The notes: generated by a model not told the origin, from the sequence alone. Shown: positions 32,101-47,100, counted from the first letter of the stretch. The stretch: DNA of 64,000 bases from Anolis sagrei (GCF_037176765.1 NC_090024.1:108774057-108838056); one strand, 5' to 3'. Numbers and translations are program-made.

Positions 32101-35100
32101 ACATACTAGCCGTCCCCTGTCATGTGTGTGTTTATGTGTATATATGTGGTTTTGCACATGTGGTGTAATGGGGTTTTGTTTTTTTGGGTTTTTTTTTTTT
32201 TTGCTTTTTAAGTCTCTTCTGCTGTGTTTTTCAGAGTTTTTATGAGTGATGGTCAATTTATTGTCGAAGGCTTTCATGGCTGGAATCAGTAGGTTCTTGT
32301 GGGTTTTTTCAGGCTATATGGCCATGTTCTAGAGGCATTTTCTCCCCGACGTTTCGCCTGCATCTATGGCAAGCATCCTCAGAGGTAGTGAGGTCATATG
32401 ACCTCATATGACCTCACTACCTCTGAGGATGCTTGCCATAGATGCAGGGGAAACGTCAGGAGAAAATGCCTCTAGAACATGGCCATATAGCCCGAAAAAA
32501 CCCACAAGAACCTGATGGTCAATTGTTTGCCTGATAAGTGTATTGTGTCCAAATTTGGTGTCACTTCGTCCAGTGGGTTTTGAGTTATTTATGTTAATCC
32601 CACAAATGAACATTACATTTTTATTTATATAGATATGTTCATTTTGAATGACACTGTATTGTGCAATTGGTTTGTAGCCTCATTTCTACCCCTTTTTTCA
32701 TGGAAACTAGTAGCTCTAAAATATGAAGTAATTGACAGATTTAAAAAAAAAAATCAGGGTGGGAGAGGAGAGGCAGAGAGGTTATTTAGCACCGGGATTG
32801 TGGTGCAGCTGGCTGAGTGTCAGCTGCATTAAGATCACTCTGACCAAAAGGTCATGAGTTCGAAGCCAGCCCAGGTTGGAGTGGGTTTCCAACCAATTGT
32901 GTAGCCTGTTGTCGACCTTTGCAACCCGAAAGACAGTTGCATCTGTCAAGTAGGAAAATTAGGTACCACCTTAAAGTGTGGGGAAGCTAAATTAACTAAT
33001 TTATGAGGCCATAAAAAAGACTCCAGCAAGCACTCCAGCAAAAAGCAGAATGCGGAAGTACTTCATCAGTGTCGCAGATGGACGATGAAAGCGACAGCTC
33101 CCCTGGCGGCCAGAAAAAGATAAATATAGCCTCTGTCTATGTATATGTTGTATGTCAAAAATTGGCATTTAATGTTTGCCATATATGTGTACACTGTAAT
33201 CCGCCCTGAGTCCCCTGCGGGGTGAGAAGGGCGGAATATAAAAGCTATAAATAAATAAATAAATATTTAAATATATTCGATTTGTTTCATCAGTTTTCTG
33301 ATTGTGCTTATAAGGCACACAATAAATGTGAGTAAAAAATGTCTTCACCTGCTGGTGAAAGGTTATCAAAGAAAAGACCAGATAGGCCTTCCTTTGCAAG
33401 CAATCATTGAATTGCTACTAAATATTGTTATTGAGATGAGAAAAGCACTTCATACTTGTACCCAAAAGACACTGTACTGATTTAAGAGAGCGAGTTAGTA
33501 AGTCCCTAGTTCAAACCTAGCCTCTCTTTTAAGCTATATAGAAGGCCTCATATTACGAAGTTGTTGTAATGTTCATTCAGATGTATTTCAGGGCTTTTTA
33601 ATATGATAAAGTAGATACATTCCAAACAATAATATGCTTGTATTGAGATGCAAAGTACCTGCTTCATGGGTCAGCTATGTGGATATATATTTAAATCATA
33701 TCCCCTTTAACATATGTGCAAACAGCAGTGCAAGAAACAACTTGATCAGTTGACAGTAGTAAAAGGAAATATAACAATTCATGTGTGTGTTCAAGCTGAT
33801 TGAGATCTAGAACAATCCCTTGGATTAAATCTGTGTTGTTATGGAAACACTGATTGGTGATAAAGCTTCAGTGTGTACACCTTCTTCCCATGATAATAAT
33901 TCTTCCAGGAGTGAATTTCTCTTGCGAGGTGTAAATTTCTCTCAATTCCTGTTGTCTCACCCCGTCCTTAACCAGGAGTCGTTTGTAAGTTGGATGTTTG
34001 TATCTCTGGGACTGCCTGTATGCACAAATGATACTTGACTTCAATTATTTAATGATAAAAAAACTGTTTTTGCTGAAATGTTGGAAACTTGTCAAGGATT
34101 TAGGTTCATATAACCTCTTACGGCAAGATTGTCCCAAAATACAATGTTTTGGGACTGTAATTAGCAATCAGACTTCACATATCACAGAACAAGCAATCTG
34201 CCTTTGTTACTTTTCATTTGCATTAATAGCAATAGTTGCTCAAAACACAGGACACTGTTTGCTTGCTTCTTTGCAGCAGCTCAAGCAGAAATAACCAAAT
34301 ATTGGAAATCAGGGCATCTTAACCCAGATAATTGCTGGGAAAGAGTGTGGGTCATTTAGCTATTAGAATTTTTTTTTATAATTTAAAGACCTCTGATGCA
34401 CACCAAAAGAACACATTTTATAGATCATTTTTATTGGCTATGTCAATAAAATCCTGCAGCTCCAACCCCCAGACTTATGAAAAAATACTTTGCATCTTGA
34501 TTCTCCCTTCCAACCTGATGAGCATCCAAATCACATGAATAAAGCATAAACTAATTTATTTTCTATTCCATTTTTAGCTAATGCAAATGGAAAGAAGCAA
34601 TCTGCTGTTTATCTATGTCTTGTCTCTACATTTGCTCATCGTTTTAATGGCATCTGTTCTTATTTCTTGATAGGAATCCTTTAATATTTTTAAAGTCACA
34701 CATCATGGTAAAGGGAAATTTTTCTACTTGTTGTGCAATATGGCAGTTCCATGTTTTCATATTAATTTTTCCCTCAGTGTGGATTTGCTCTTCTTGCAAA
34801 TGACCTTTCCAATATAAAGATTGCTTTGATACTGATATAAAATGAGTTGCATTTTTCTTACTTAATATGTTTGGTAAAGCACAGCAATAATACTTCAAAT
34901 CAAGTTTTCATTAACCACACCTCACAGCTTGATGCTGCTAAAAGGTAAGAACTCATTATATTATTGTAATTGTTCCTTGCTCAGAGTCTAGATGTCACCA
35001 GTTACCAAAACACTATTTGTGCTAGTTAATAATGAATATCTTTAATAATTAATGACAATTAATTATTGCCTCTAGCATGCTTAGATCCTTCCCAAGATAA

Positions 35101-38100
35101 AGGAGCCAGTTTAGAAATTAAGAGTAGCCTTTAAGGAAATGTTTGAGTATAGGATGCTCTGTTGTCCTTATTCTGATTTGTGTATGTGTGTATTTTGATA
35201 TATTGATAATTCCCTTAGTTGAGGCCAATTCTTGTGTTTAAGCATATGTTTTTGCTCAATTTCTATCATCTTAGTCTGTGATGTCCATTTCAGAGAAAAC
35301 AATACTCTTCATCACCAAGTAGAACAAATGTTCCAGAAAATATCACCTCTAGAGAAGTGTGAAGAAGAGTTGGGCTCTGTAAAAGCGGAATTGGAGGAGA
35401 AAAAGGTAACTTCCTTTTGTAAACATAATTATTTCTTGAGACCGTCAATTGTCTGAATTGCATAGTCCTATCCTCTCCTCTCACTCACCTGTCTTTCCAA
35501 AAGAACCCACCAGCCTATTGATCTCCTCACCTCATGCTGTTTCCTTACAATCCTCTTCTGCCAATCTATTGTCATATCGACAGCACCATCCAGATTTTAA
35601 CCCTCTTTCAAGTCCACCAATGTTCTCACCCCTTCTTTTGCCTTCCAGTTCTCTCCTTTCACTCTCCTGTCCTTTTAGATGGATTTGTAATTGGTTGAGT
35701 GATTGAACCCAAAATGTGCTCATCAGTGGTTCATCCTAGAAAGTAAGTAGTGGGGCCGCAGGGTTCTGGGCCCAGTATTGTTCAGTATCTTTATTAAAGG
35801 CTTGAATAAAGACTTAGCAAGTTTGCAGACGACAGAGGTCCTCCTGGTCAGTTGTAAGACCAAACAGGGCCTGTGCTGGACAGGGTTACACTCCCCCTGA
35901 AGACACAGGTTCTCAGCTTGGGAGTGATCCTAAACTTATTGTGCGCCAGTTGCGCTCGTACATTGGGAAGTCTGACTTGGCCATGGTGCTCCACTCTCTT
36001 GTTACATCCCGAATTGATTACTTCAACACACTGTATTTTATTTTATTTATTTATTTATATACGACATTTATTATATTGTACTATAACATACTGTAATATT
36101 ATTAGTAATATTACATTTAATATGAAATATATAATTATAATATAATATTAGTAGTATATTGTATTACATTATAATATTATCAATATTATATGTATATACA
36201 ATATATTATATAATATTGTATTATATGATATTATATAATATAAGCACAGTGGACTGCATCAAAAGAAGTATAGTGTCTAAATTAAGGAAAGTCATGGTGT
36301 CTCTCTATTCAACTTTGGTCAGACTTCACTTGGAATACTGTATCCAATTCTGGGCACCACAGTTTAAGAGAGATATTGACAAGCTAGATTATTTCTAGAT
36401 GAGGGCATATGATCAAAGATCTCCTTTAAAAAGAGCTAGTCAGATTTTAAACTCAATTCCAGCCTCTAAATCCCTTCAGCTCATGGTTCTTCCTCCCAGA
36501 CCTCTATTCTCAATCTGCCATTCTTCTTTAAACTGGTTGCCGTTCTCCAACACATCGGAGAGAGAATATTCTGCAATGTTCTTGCTATCTGAGGAGGTTG
36601 TGAGCAAGACTTTGGACTTTTATATGCTTTCAACAAGCAAATCACCTCTTTTGTAGCTTCAGATGAAGAATATAATTCGTAGCTAGAGGTTAAAATGAAA
36701 AAGAGTGAAAAACTTGATGGGTCTTTACAGACTTTGAGTGCAGTAAAAGGTGTAAGGAGAAGTATCCTTGAAAACCTTTTGTAGCAGATGTACACTTTGT
36801 AACAGACTAATTTTAAAAGTGCTTGCTTCACCTTGCTTTTTGTTATCTTGTATCTTCTCTTGCTCTTTCACTATAGAGCAAACGCCCTCCAGTATCTCAA
36901 TAGGATTAAAAGAAAACATGTTTTGAAATAAGTGGAGGTAGTTATAGGAGAACGTAGTACTTCTGTGAGATAAATAATGTGTTGATAGAGTTGAAAACAA
37001 TAGTTAAAAAACAAACAACATTTCTCATCAGTAACCTGTGGTATATGGGAAAATGGAACATAATTTTAAAAGATTTATTTTATATGCTTTAAAGACTTAT
37101 CTTTAGTTTGCAGTTATTCCTGAACCATAAAAATGAGGGTTTGTGCTCGTAGGGTCACAGCACAGTAGGAAGAAAGATACATATGCACACAACCTGTCTC
37201 TGAGCCAAATTTGTGTAAGATCCGTAGCAGAATTTTATTCATTAATTTATTTGTTTGTTTTTTTCGGACATTTATATCCTGTCCTATCTGGACCTCCGCA
37301 GAGGAACTCAGGGCAGCTAACAAACCGGCACCCCATGGTGCCCACATGCACCCCATGGTGCCCACAATTTAACACTGTTACTTCGCTGACCATCACCACT
37401 TCACTAGAAATACACCTTCAAAAACTTCTTCAAAGGGCTTGGAAAATCCCCTGGAGGAAGATTTTGAGTGGCATGGAACACTGTAGGTGTAGAGGAATAC
37501 ATTTCTGTCATGGTAGTAGCTGTCTGCTTGCCTAACACTGGAATTTGGCCTCAGAGGTAAATACTGAATGTCTTAATATTAGCTTTCATTTCTCACATAA
37601 TCTGGTAATAGCACCGTATTAATATGGTTTACATTACTGATTAAGATGTCCATCAAGAAGCCATGGTGTTTCCCAGACAGACAGGGTTTGATGCAATATC
37701 TCAATGTGAGTTGGTTGAATTTAACTGTATGAATATTATAATAATTGATTAGTATAGATCAGCAAAATAGACTTTGAGTGAACTATGTTACAGACAGTAA
37801 GGTAGATTTAGGGTAACCACACTCACTCAAGGAATTGAGGGTTTGCGTAAATATCATAAGTGAGTGGCTTGCTCCCCTTTGTAACCCAGAGAATGGAAGA
37901 TGGATACTTACCATGAAGGTTGATGTTTGGATGTCAAGAGGAGCAATCCACCACTCCCATATGTGGATGCAAAATAATAAAAATAATACAGGATGAGGAG
38001 GATAGGCAAGACTTCTTAATGAAACTGTGACTGAAGGGCGTAAATCAGTAGTTCTCAACCTGTGGGGTCCCCAAGTGTTTTGGCCTACAACTCCCAGAAA

Positions 38101-41100
38101 TCACAGCCAGTTTTCCAGCTGTTAGGATTTCTGGGAGTCAGAAGTCCAAAACATCTGGGAGCCCACAGGTTGAGAACCACTGATGTAGAGGCACTGGTCA
38201 AAACAAAAACAAAAAAAGACTTTCAACTCTAGCATTGAGGGTTGTCATGCAAGGAATAATCCATGGGCAAATAGATTGCTTATCCTGCTACCCAAGAATG
38301 AGCCTTCATAGTTAGTACCAATCTTTCATTTTATAATATATTTTTTTGAATTGTGAAGAAAGAGGAGGGTGTGATGATGATTCAAATAAAAATGATATTT
38401 ACAGGTCTTGGGAAATAAGTTGCTATTTATTTTGCTGGTTCTTACTGCTATTCTTTTATTTATCAAGAGTTCACTCAAGATTTACCAGGAGACTCATCTA
38501 GAATATGTTCGGCTGAAAGAAGAAATAGACAAAAGTGACATCACGTGAGTCCTTCCAGTGAAAAGAAGTTGGCTAGTAAACTTTATCATTTTTTAATTAT
38601 TATTTTCGATGTTAATAATCTAGGGTGGCAACAAACTATACGTTATTTATATTAAGCCAAATAAATGAATTGTCCTACTTAACTCATAAAAAAATCAAAA
38701 AGGATTACTTTAGGTAATGTGTCCTCACATTTAAAAAAAGCATCCAGTAGAAGTGTAATATTTCAGAACATTTTGAAACTTTGGTGGGAGGAAATTTAAG
38801 AACTTGATATATGAGTATTATGTTTTTCATTTCAAGCCTACAGTTAGTTTAAAACATATGCTTTGGAAACATACACACCTACATTCATAATTTAATTCAT
38901 GTATAAAGTTGTTTGGTATTCATATAAAATTAAAAAATGTAAAAACTTTAGTTTTATACAAGCAAGGTTTTGAATTTACAGACAAACTATAAAGAGAGAA
39001 TTGTAGACCACTGACTTGGTGCTACCTAAAATCACATACGCTGTACAATCTGCAAAGTAGATTCATGCTCTTGTTTGCAACTGTTGGGTGAAGTATACGA
39101 AACCACATTCCATAAAGTAGATAAGAAATGGGCAGGAAAAACAGAATTAGGGGGCATTACTAGTTGTTTGGATGGAAATTACTTTTTTTTTGGGAAAAAT
39201 GGTTGCTGAATGAAAAGTAGCAAGAGGGGTACATTTATTATTGCCTGAATAATACCAATTTTTCTGGACAAACTTATTTTGATTTCCATATGAAATGCAT
39301 GAAGGGTGTTAAAATCAGTTGTCTAAATAATAATAATAATAATAAAGTTCATTTTTGCAACATCTGCTCTTTTGTTTTGTAATGGTTATATACTGGAGCT
39401 TGGCAGTCAGTGTCAGCCCCTTTAGTGGCCATTTTACCAACTCAAACTTGCATGATATTTTGACAGTCATTAAAAATAATCCCACCACTATTGTTAGTTC
39501 TGTCTAAATTCTTGCAAGCATTTATCTTGCCTGTGGAAGCTTGTCTTCAGGTTGATTGTTTTAGATGTCTGTTACATATTACTGTGCAGTATGCATATGA
39601 AGTGTTGTGTTAGCAAATCTGTTTCGTCCGTTTCTATTCTGATTTGTTGACCACAAATAATTTTAGTTTTATTCATTCTCCAACACAATATAGGGGAAAT
39701 AAAAATTGTGCCTTTATAGCTTCAATATTGTCATTAATTTTACACTTTTAAACAGAAGATACCAGGCACATTCCACCATATTTGAGGGTAGATACATTCA
39801 CTCAATCAAGTACAGCTTTCAGACATACTAATGTGCTAGCTCTGATCTAACTGGCCGCACAAAAGCAAGTTGTGTGCCAAGTGAGCCCACAGTCTTCTTT
39901 TATACAAAGACACACTCATATTTTTCCCATGGTATCTATTTAGATCAGGGGTCCTCAAACTACGGCCCGGGGGCCAGATGCAGCCCGCTGAGGGCATTTA
40001 TCCAGCCCCCGAGGAGGATGCCTCCCTCTCAGTGGAATCAGTCTTGACTCTGTTAATGCAGAGCTCCTTTCGTTCTTTGTCTCCCCCCTCACGCTCTCTC
40101 TCTCTCTCCCGGTTTCAGTCTCTCCCCCTTTCTCCTCTCTTTTTCTTTCTCTTTCGCCCTTCTCTCTTTCTCCCTCTTTTTTCTCTCCTTTTCGCCTCTT
40201 TTTTTAAATATCCCTTTCTTCTCCTTATTTGTCCTCAGAGGAGGAGGGGGGGGGGAGGAGTGTCTTGGAGCGCTGAGGCTGCTGCCTGGAAGAGCGGAGG
40301 AAAAACAATTCCTTGCCTCTGCTCTTCCAGAAAAGATGCAGAGCTGTGCAGCTGATAGGCAGCCCCGAAGCCTCCCCTCACTATCCAGCCCTGCTTCCTT
40401 CCTTCCATCCACCTCTACCTGGTCGCAGGGCTCAAGGCAGCTAGGAGCCCCTGCAACCCCCGCCCCCAAGTCAAAGAGGAAGGGGAGCGTGGGGATGGCA
40501 GATACGCCAGCATCCCGGAGGAAAGACCAAAACCTGGGCTTCCTTTTCTTCCCCTCTTTGTCCTCTGTTTCTCTTTGGAAAATCCAGGCTCCTCCTTTGA
40601 AAACAGTCGATAGGTGCTGTTAGGAATTGTGGGAACTGAAGTCCAACACACAAGGAGGGCCCAAGTTGGCCCATGCCTGCTTTAAAGAATACCAATGATA
40701 TTTACTTCTGTTGTAATATTTAATATATTTGTTTATTTGAAATTATATTGAAATGTAAGCTGCTTTGGGCCTTTCCACTCAGCTATATAAAATCCACACT
40801 GAACTGGTTTATATGGCAGTGTGGACTCTGATAATGCAGTACAAAGCAGATATTGTGGATTATCTGCATTGATATTCTGTGTTATATGGCTGTTTGTGAG
40901 GGCCTTTTGAGTGCCCTTCCAGACAGGCCCTATATCCCAGGATCTGATCCTAGGTTTTCTGTTTATCCCGGGTTATTTGGCAGTGTAGACTCATATAATC
41001 CAGTTTAAAGAAGAAAACCTGGGATCAGGTCCTGGGATATAGGGCCTGTCTGGGAAGTCCCACAGTCTCCTTGTGGAAACAAAAAGTGGTGTATAAACAA

Positions 41101-41102
41101 AC

Positions 41103-41152
<50 letters not shown>

Positions 41153-44100
41153 GTCCTCCTCTTCTGATCTCCTGCTTGGAGAACAAAAATCTGTTCCTGG
41201 TTTGAAAGTGTTATTTCCTGTTTAATTGTGCAGCCCTTACTTTGAAAGTAGTTGTCCTCCTCCAGAAACTTTGTGTGGCTGCCACAAACTATGATGAATC
41301 TATTGGTTGTGGGAGTTCTGTATGCCAAGTTTGGTTAAATTCCATTATTGGGGATTTCAGAATGCTCTTGGATTTCAGGAGCTACTGCAACTCCCTCATG
41401 TCTGAGTGTATTTTAACCAAAGCTCTCCAGTATTTTCTGTTGGTCATGGAATTTCTGCATGTCACGTTTGGTTCAGTTCCATTGTTGGTGGAGCCCAGAA
41501 TGCCCTTTGATGGCTGGTGAACTATAAATCCACATAATGAATGAAACATCTGAAATCTCCAACCAGATCTAGACTAACTGATGCACACTTGCAGCATTTG
41601 TTATGACTAGCAGTGACAGGCATGTAGCCGGGGGGGGGGGGGGGCTTGGGGGGCTTCAGCCCCCGCCGAAATTCTCATGGTGGTCCGCGAAAAGGCCTTA
41701 CTGGTGCATTATTTAAACTGTTATGTTTATTCATATCATGATCTGATCACCATACTCAATATATCCCATATGCATGGGGGTATTGGGGTAATGATACAAA
41801 AGGTTTGCTAGGCTAGACCCTCTTTCACTCAGACTCAGCCCCCCCCCCCCCGAAACTCAGCCCCCCCCCCGAAACCCCCCTTGAAAATTTTTTAGCCCCC
41901 CCCCCCCCCCCCCCCGAAACGAAATCCTGGCTACGGGCCTGAGCAGTGACAAATATGGAACCGGACATTACATTAGCCAAAAGTAGGCCCATATTCCCAC
42001 TGAAATACTGATAAGTTTGTTGATTTAACTTTACTTGTTATTCACTTTAAATATTGTATTTGTTCCCATTTTGGTTTTTTTAATTTCAAAATAAGATATG
42101 AGCCATGTGCATGGGAATTTGATTATAGTTTTTTTTAAACTATAGTTCGGCCCTCCAATGGTCTGAAGGACAGTGAGCTGGCCCCCTGTTAAAAAAAGTT
42201 TGAGGACCCCTGATTTAGATCATTTCTAATCTTGACAAGTAGTATATAGTGAGAGGGCTTTGCTGTGGTGAGAAGGGAATGTCTGAATCCCCCCTAACAT
42301 CCATTCAGAGCCCCTTGCAGCTACAGATAGATTGCGGTATTATATGGATGTCATAACTATATGCATTTTTTCTTTGCTCTGTTATAATTTCCAGGAAGAG
42401 GAAACTAGAAATTAAAGTGAAGAAGCTTGAAGGTAATTGCATCCACTGTTTATATTTCTGAAACTGGTTTATAAGTCAACTAGATCACTCGTTTTCTGAA
42501 AGAACCCCTTTATTTACAATGTTTCTATCCTATTTTCTTAGCCTAAAAAGTTATTTACTAAGACATAATTCGCAGTCCTCCTGCAACCTACATTCCTTCT
42601 CCTTTACCGCTATAAAACTACAATGTAGGAAAATGTGTTTCATGCAATTTCATGTGTTAGTAACAATTCACAGCTTGCAATAAGCCACCTCTGTTGCCCA
42701 TGACTTGACACTTATTTGCAAGCCTCCCAAAGGAGCCTAGGGTGAGAATTACTTTCTTTATATCACCAGCTATAAAGTGATATGGCTTGTCCTGCAATTT
42801 GCAAATAACTAGGTTACGTGGGGAGAAGAATGGGCCACTTTCCTATTTTGAACAGATATATATATATAATCTTTGGGGCACCTGTAAATCAAAAGTCTTC
42901 ATAGAATTGTAACTGGTGTCTGCCAATGTCTCATATATCACATAAACCACATTCAGATGTGATTTATTGGAACCTAAGGGCTAGCCTTAGCACTACTTAT
43001 AAAAATCCCTCTTAAATTTTAGGGTTTCTTTGAAACATGTGGTCCCGCTTTTTTGTGCCGAAGGAAGAAGCCTCTAGACAGGTAGAAAGCAACTGAATTC
43101 TAATCCTTAAATTGTTCAGAAAATATATTAATAGTGCATAATGGAGTGAATTTTTGGGCAGTTTCTATGAGATTATAATTAGTCAAGGCACCAGTCACTC
43201 GTGATTACCTGCAACTTGCTGAAAGGATTTTATGTTAATTTAAAGAAGGATTGTGAGGAATATAAGTTCCTACTTTTATCATAATGAAAGTAGAAACTTG
43301 TATTCTTTGCCATCCTTTTTTAATTTAACATATGCAACCAAACTGAGGAAGCCAGCTTCACCATCCCTACTCTTCTTGCTATAGTGCCAACCAGCTGTAC
43401 AAGCTGACGCAGGTTCGCAGCTTGATAGTAATCCTGGATTCATTGCTGAGCCTGGAACCCCAGGTTTTGGCAGTGGCCAGGGGAGCTTTTGCACAGTGAA
43501 AGCTTGTGTGCTAGCTGCACCCGTACCTTGGGAAGTCTGATCTAGCCACGGTGGCCCATGCTGTGGTTACATCCTGAATAGATTACTGCAACACACTGTG
43601 TGGAGTTGCCTTTGAAGACTGTTCAGAAACTTCTACTAGTCCAACGGGCAGCAGCCAGATTACTCACATACAGGGAGCATTGCACCCCAATGTGGTGTCA
43701 GCTCCACTGGCTGCCAGTCCATTTCAGAACACAATTCAAAGTGTTGGTCTTGGCCTATAAAGCCCTACACGGGTCTGAATGGCCTACCTGTCCGGACATA
43801 TCTCCCTCTGTTCCACCTCGTAGTTTAAGATCGTACGGAGAGGCCCTGCTCTCGGTCCTGCTAGCCTTCGCAAATGCGCTTGGCGGGGACGAGGGACAGG
43901 GCCTTCTCGGTGGTGCCCCCCCCCCCGATCTGTGGAACTCACTCTGCAGTGAGATTAGGTTGGCATCATCCCTCCTTTCTTTTAGGAAGAAATTGAAATC
44001 ATGGTTTTGGGACCAGGCCTTTGGACAACAGGCATGAAAGCACTTTGGATGTTGAACTGGACTGGAAGCTGCTTGATAATAATGTTTTAAGATTGTTTTT

Positions 44101-47100
44101 AACTTACTGTTTTTATTGTTTAAATTCTGTTATATTTATTATATCTGTTTGTATGTTGTGGCATCGAATTGTTGCCAGTGTAAGCCGCTCTGAGTTCCCT
44201 CTCCGGGGTTGAGAAAGGCAGGGTAGAAATGTTAGAAATAAATAAATAAATAAGCATGAATGAAGCATTCATACATCCCCTTGTTCTTCTGGCCAGTGGT
44301 GAAGCTGCAATAGTGCATGGGGAAAGACCTACTCTTCTTAGCTTGCTCCTTGCAGTTGACCTGATATCAAGAACGATGATCTCTCTAGAGCAGTGGTTCC
44401 CAACCTTTTATCCTCCAGGTGTTTTGGACTTCAGCTCCCACAATTCCTAACACCTGGTAAATTGGCTGGGATTTCTAGGAGTTGAAGTTCAAAACAGCTG
44501 AAGGACCAAAGGTTGGGAACCACTTTTCTAGATGATGATGGATTGTAATATTAATCAGCTCTAGACAGTACAGCCAGTTTTAAAAAATGATGGGTGCTGC
44601 AGACTAACAACACCTGGAGTGGCATTGGTTTTTCATCCTTGCCTTCAGTTATCCATGGTTTCATGTCAGTAAAAAGTATGTAAGGAAGGCATCACTTTGC
44701 AACCAAGAATCTACATCTGATACCCTGTCTTCTGCTATATCCCATTGGAATAATTGCAGTGATTCACCTTTCAAAAAGTTGCTGGAAGGAGAGTCATGGC
44801 ATAAATCTGTTTTCTAACTCCTTCAGTCATTTTTGGGTCAAAAAGAGTTGTGCGTATGCACTCGCAAAACATTGCTGGCCTGTAAACTTATTTGTGATGA
44901 TCCCTGTGTGTCTGTCTATGTATTCTCCCCTCTCCCCAAGATTTTGTTCCTTTATCTCTTAAAATGCAAACAAATATTAGATTATGGGCTTGTTTCATTG
45001 ACTAGTGGTTTGTTGAATATGAGAGATTGGAAAGACAGAAAAAAAAGTTGTAGATCTTTGTTCATCCTGGATTTTTCTCTTCTTTCCCCATCGAGCAGTA
45101 AGGCCTATCCTCAACTCAGTAGAAGATCTACTTTAAAACCCTGCTTCTCAGGTTTTTAGCAAAACAGAATGTCCAGTCTTGATGAGAAAATCATATTAAA
45201 AAAAACAAAAGGCTATTTTCACATCTTTTTACAAATTTTGATATTAATTTATCTCCATGGAAGGTTGATGTCAGAAATGTCCACAACTTAAAGAACCTTT
45301 AGTTGTCTTTTCAGTGCAAAAGGGGGGGGGGAGGGCATTAATTTCCCCAGTGAAATATTGTTAAGTACGTTTGCCCCTCATTGCAGCATAGTTACTAAAC
45401 ACAAATTTTCCTCTTTGAAACTTTTGTACAAATAAATGTAAGACAGAAGGAAATAACATCACTTAGTGTAATGATAGGAAAATTAGCAGTTTGCATTAGC
45501 CTCTCAGGAGACTTTGGAGAGCCAGACCACTCCTCCCTTACACACACGAAAAATCAATTTTTTTAAAAAATTGCTCTTAAATCCACAGGGGACATTTTCG
45601 CCATGTTTAAGGGCCTTCCTGGGCCATATTAGGCCCAGGAGTCCTTAATAAGAACAGGAAGTGAAGACATTGCCATTTAAGACATATTTCACTAAAGGCC
45701 TCTACTTTAGCATTTTGAAAAACTTGCTTTTCCCCTCCCTGACTCAGGAACATCATGAATTGGTATATTCCGTTCCCGTGTTACCTTTCAGTGATATTGT
45801 AAAATGCTGTAGGAAATTTTTCACTATCATCAGGCTTCTTTCATAGAACCCGAGAATGCATTCTCAAGAGCTGTTTTCACACAGTAAATAATATTTGATT
45901 ATGATATTTTAAAAATTCAATTAGAAAATGTTTAAATTGTTCCAAAAAAAACCTTTGCTGGAGTACAGACCAGCAAAGACTAAACAATAAAATCTACACT
46001 CTTCACTTAGTCAGATAGAGTAAGCCTCATTGAATGTAATGACATTGACTTCTGAGTAGAAAGGATTCTGCTGTTTTATATTTCTATAATTAGGATATTT
46101 TAAGGAGGGTATTTCTATTTTATAGTTTGCTAAGAAACTTTGAGAAATACAGTCTTACGTAAAAATATATTACTTTTAATAGCTTTTAGTAAGATCTTTA
46201 TTCTTGTTTTGTAGTGATTTCTTAGATGCTAAGGCATTAGCAAAACATGTTTTGTAGCTGCTGTGTCCAATTTTAAGGGAACACTGTCAGATCCAAGCCA
46301 CACACTACCAGTGTGATGAAATCTTAGTGAAATACAGAGTAGTACAGAGCTGAGGCTGCAAGCCTTGAAAAACACTGAAACCAGAAAGGAAAGGCATTAC
46401 TATGCAAGTGCATTCTTCGTTTGTTGACCAGTTTTATGTTGATTGGAAGGCATGCTTAATGGGTTTAACAAGTCTTGATTGCTTTTTCCTTTAAATAAAG
46501 AGGCTGCAACAAAACACATCCAGGATTTCAAGCAGTTGAAAGCAGAGAAGAAAGTTCTTGAGAAGCAACTGAAAAAAGCACAGGTATTTTCTGTAATGTT
46601 TTATTGCAGTTAAAAGAAGGTACATTCTTGAATGTTGTTGTTCTGCATGCTTTAGCTGTTAACACTGTGAATTGGAGAGCTCAGTGTTGGCAGCAAATTT
46701 GTCTAGTGGGTTACCCCCCCCCCCGACAGATAGGCAGTTCCCCAAGTTACAAACAAGTTAGGTTCTCTAGGTTTGTTCTTAAGTTGAATTTGTATGTAAG
46801 TTGGAACAGGTACAATTTTAAGTATATTTTTAAAGCTTTGGATAGCATAGAGAAGGGTGAACAGCCCTGTTGTGTTTGCTTTGCTGTCTGGGGCCCTGTT
46901 TAGAAGATTTTCCCTCACTTTCTGTACCTATGATAATTGGATACTGAAAAAGAAGTCTTATTGTAGAAACAAGGATTGGTAATAGTTTCACCAATCCTTG
47001 GCAAGCATGTAGCTGGGAGGGGGGGTGGGCTTGAGGGGCTTCACCTCTCCCCCCCCCCCCCCCCGGGGGTATTGGGATAACGATAGAAAAGGTTTGCTTG

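Larger units (their letters stand above)
39946..42212. mobile_element. 2.27-kb hAT-type element with nested insertions
   Basis: Same ends as 245-607 (CAGGGGTCCTCAAAC / GTTTGAGGACCCCTG) and perfect 8-bp duplications ATTTAGAT (39938-39945, 42213-42220). Contains CT-rich sequence (40080-40230), two MITE-like palindromes (40765-40910, 40912-41058), (AAT)n (41105-41150), and another hAT MITE. No transposase seen. Confidence 0.88.

Noticed and set aside
40089-40695. Arg/Glu- and Pro-rich ORFs within the hAT element
   Set aside because: CT/GA-rich sequence without domain or splice support.
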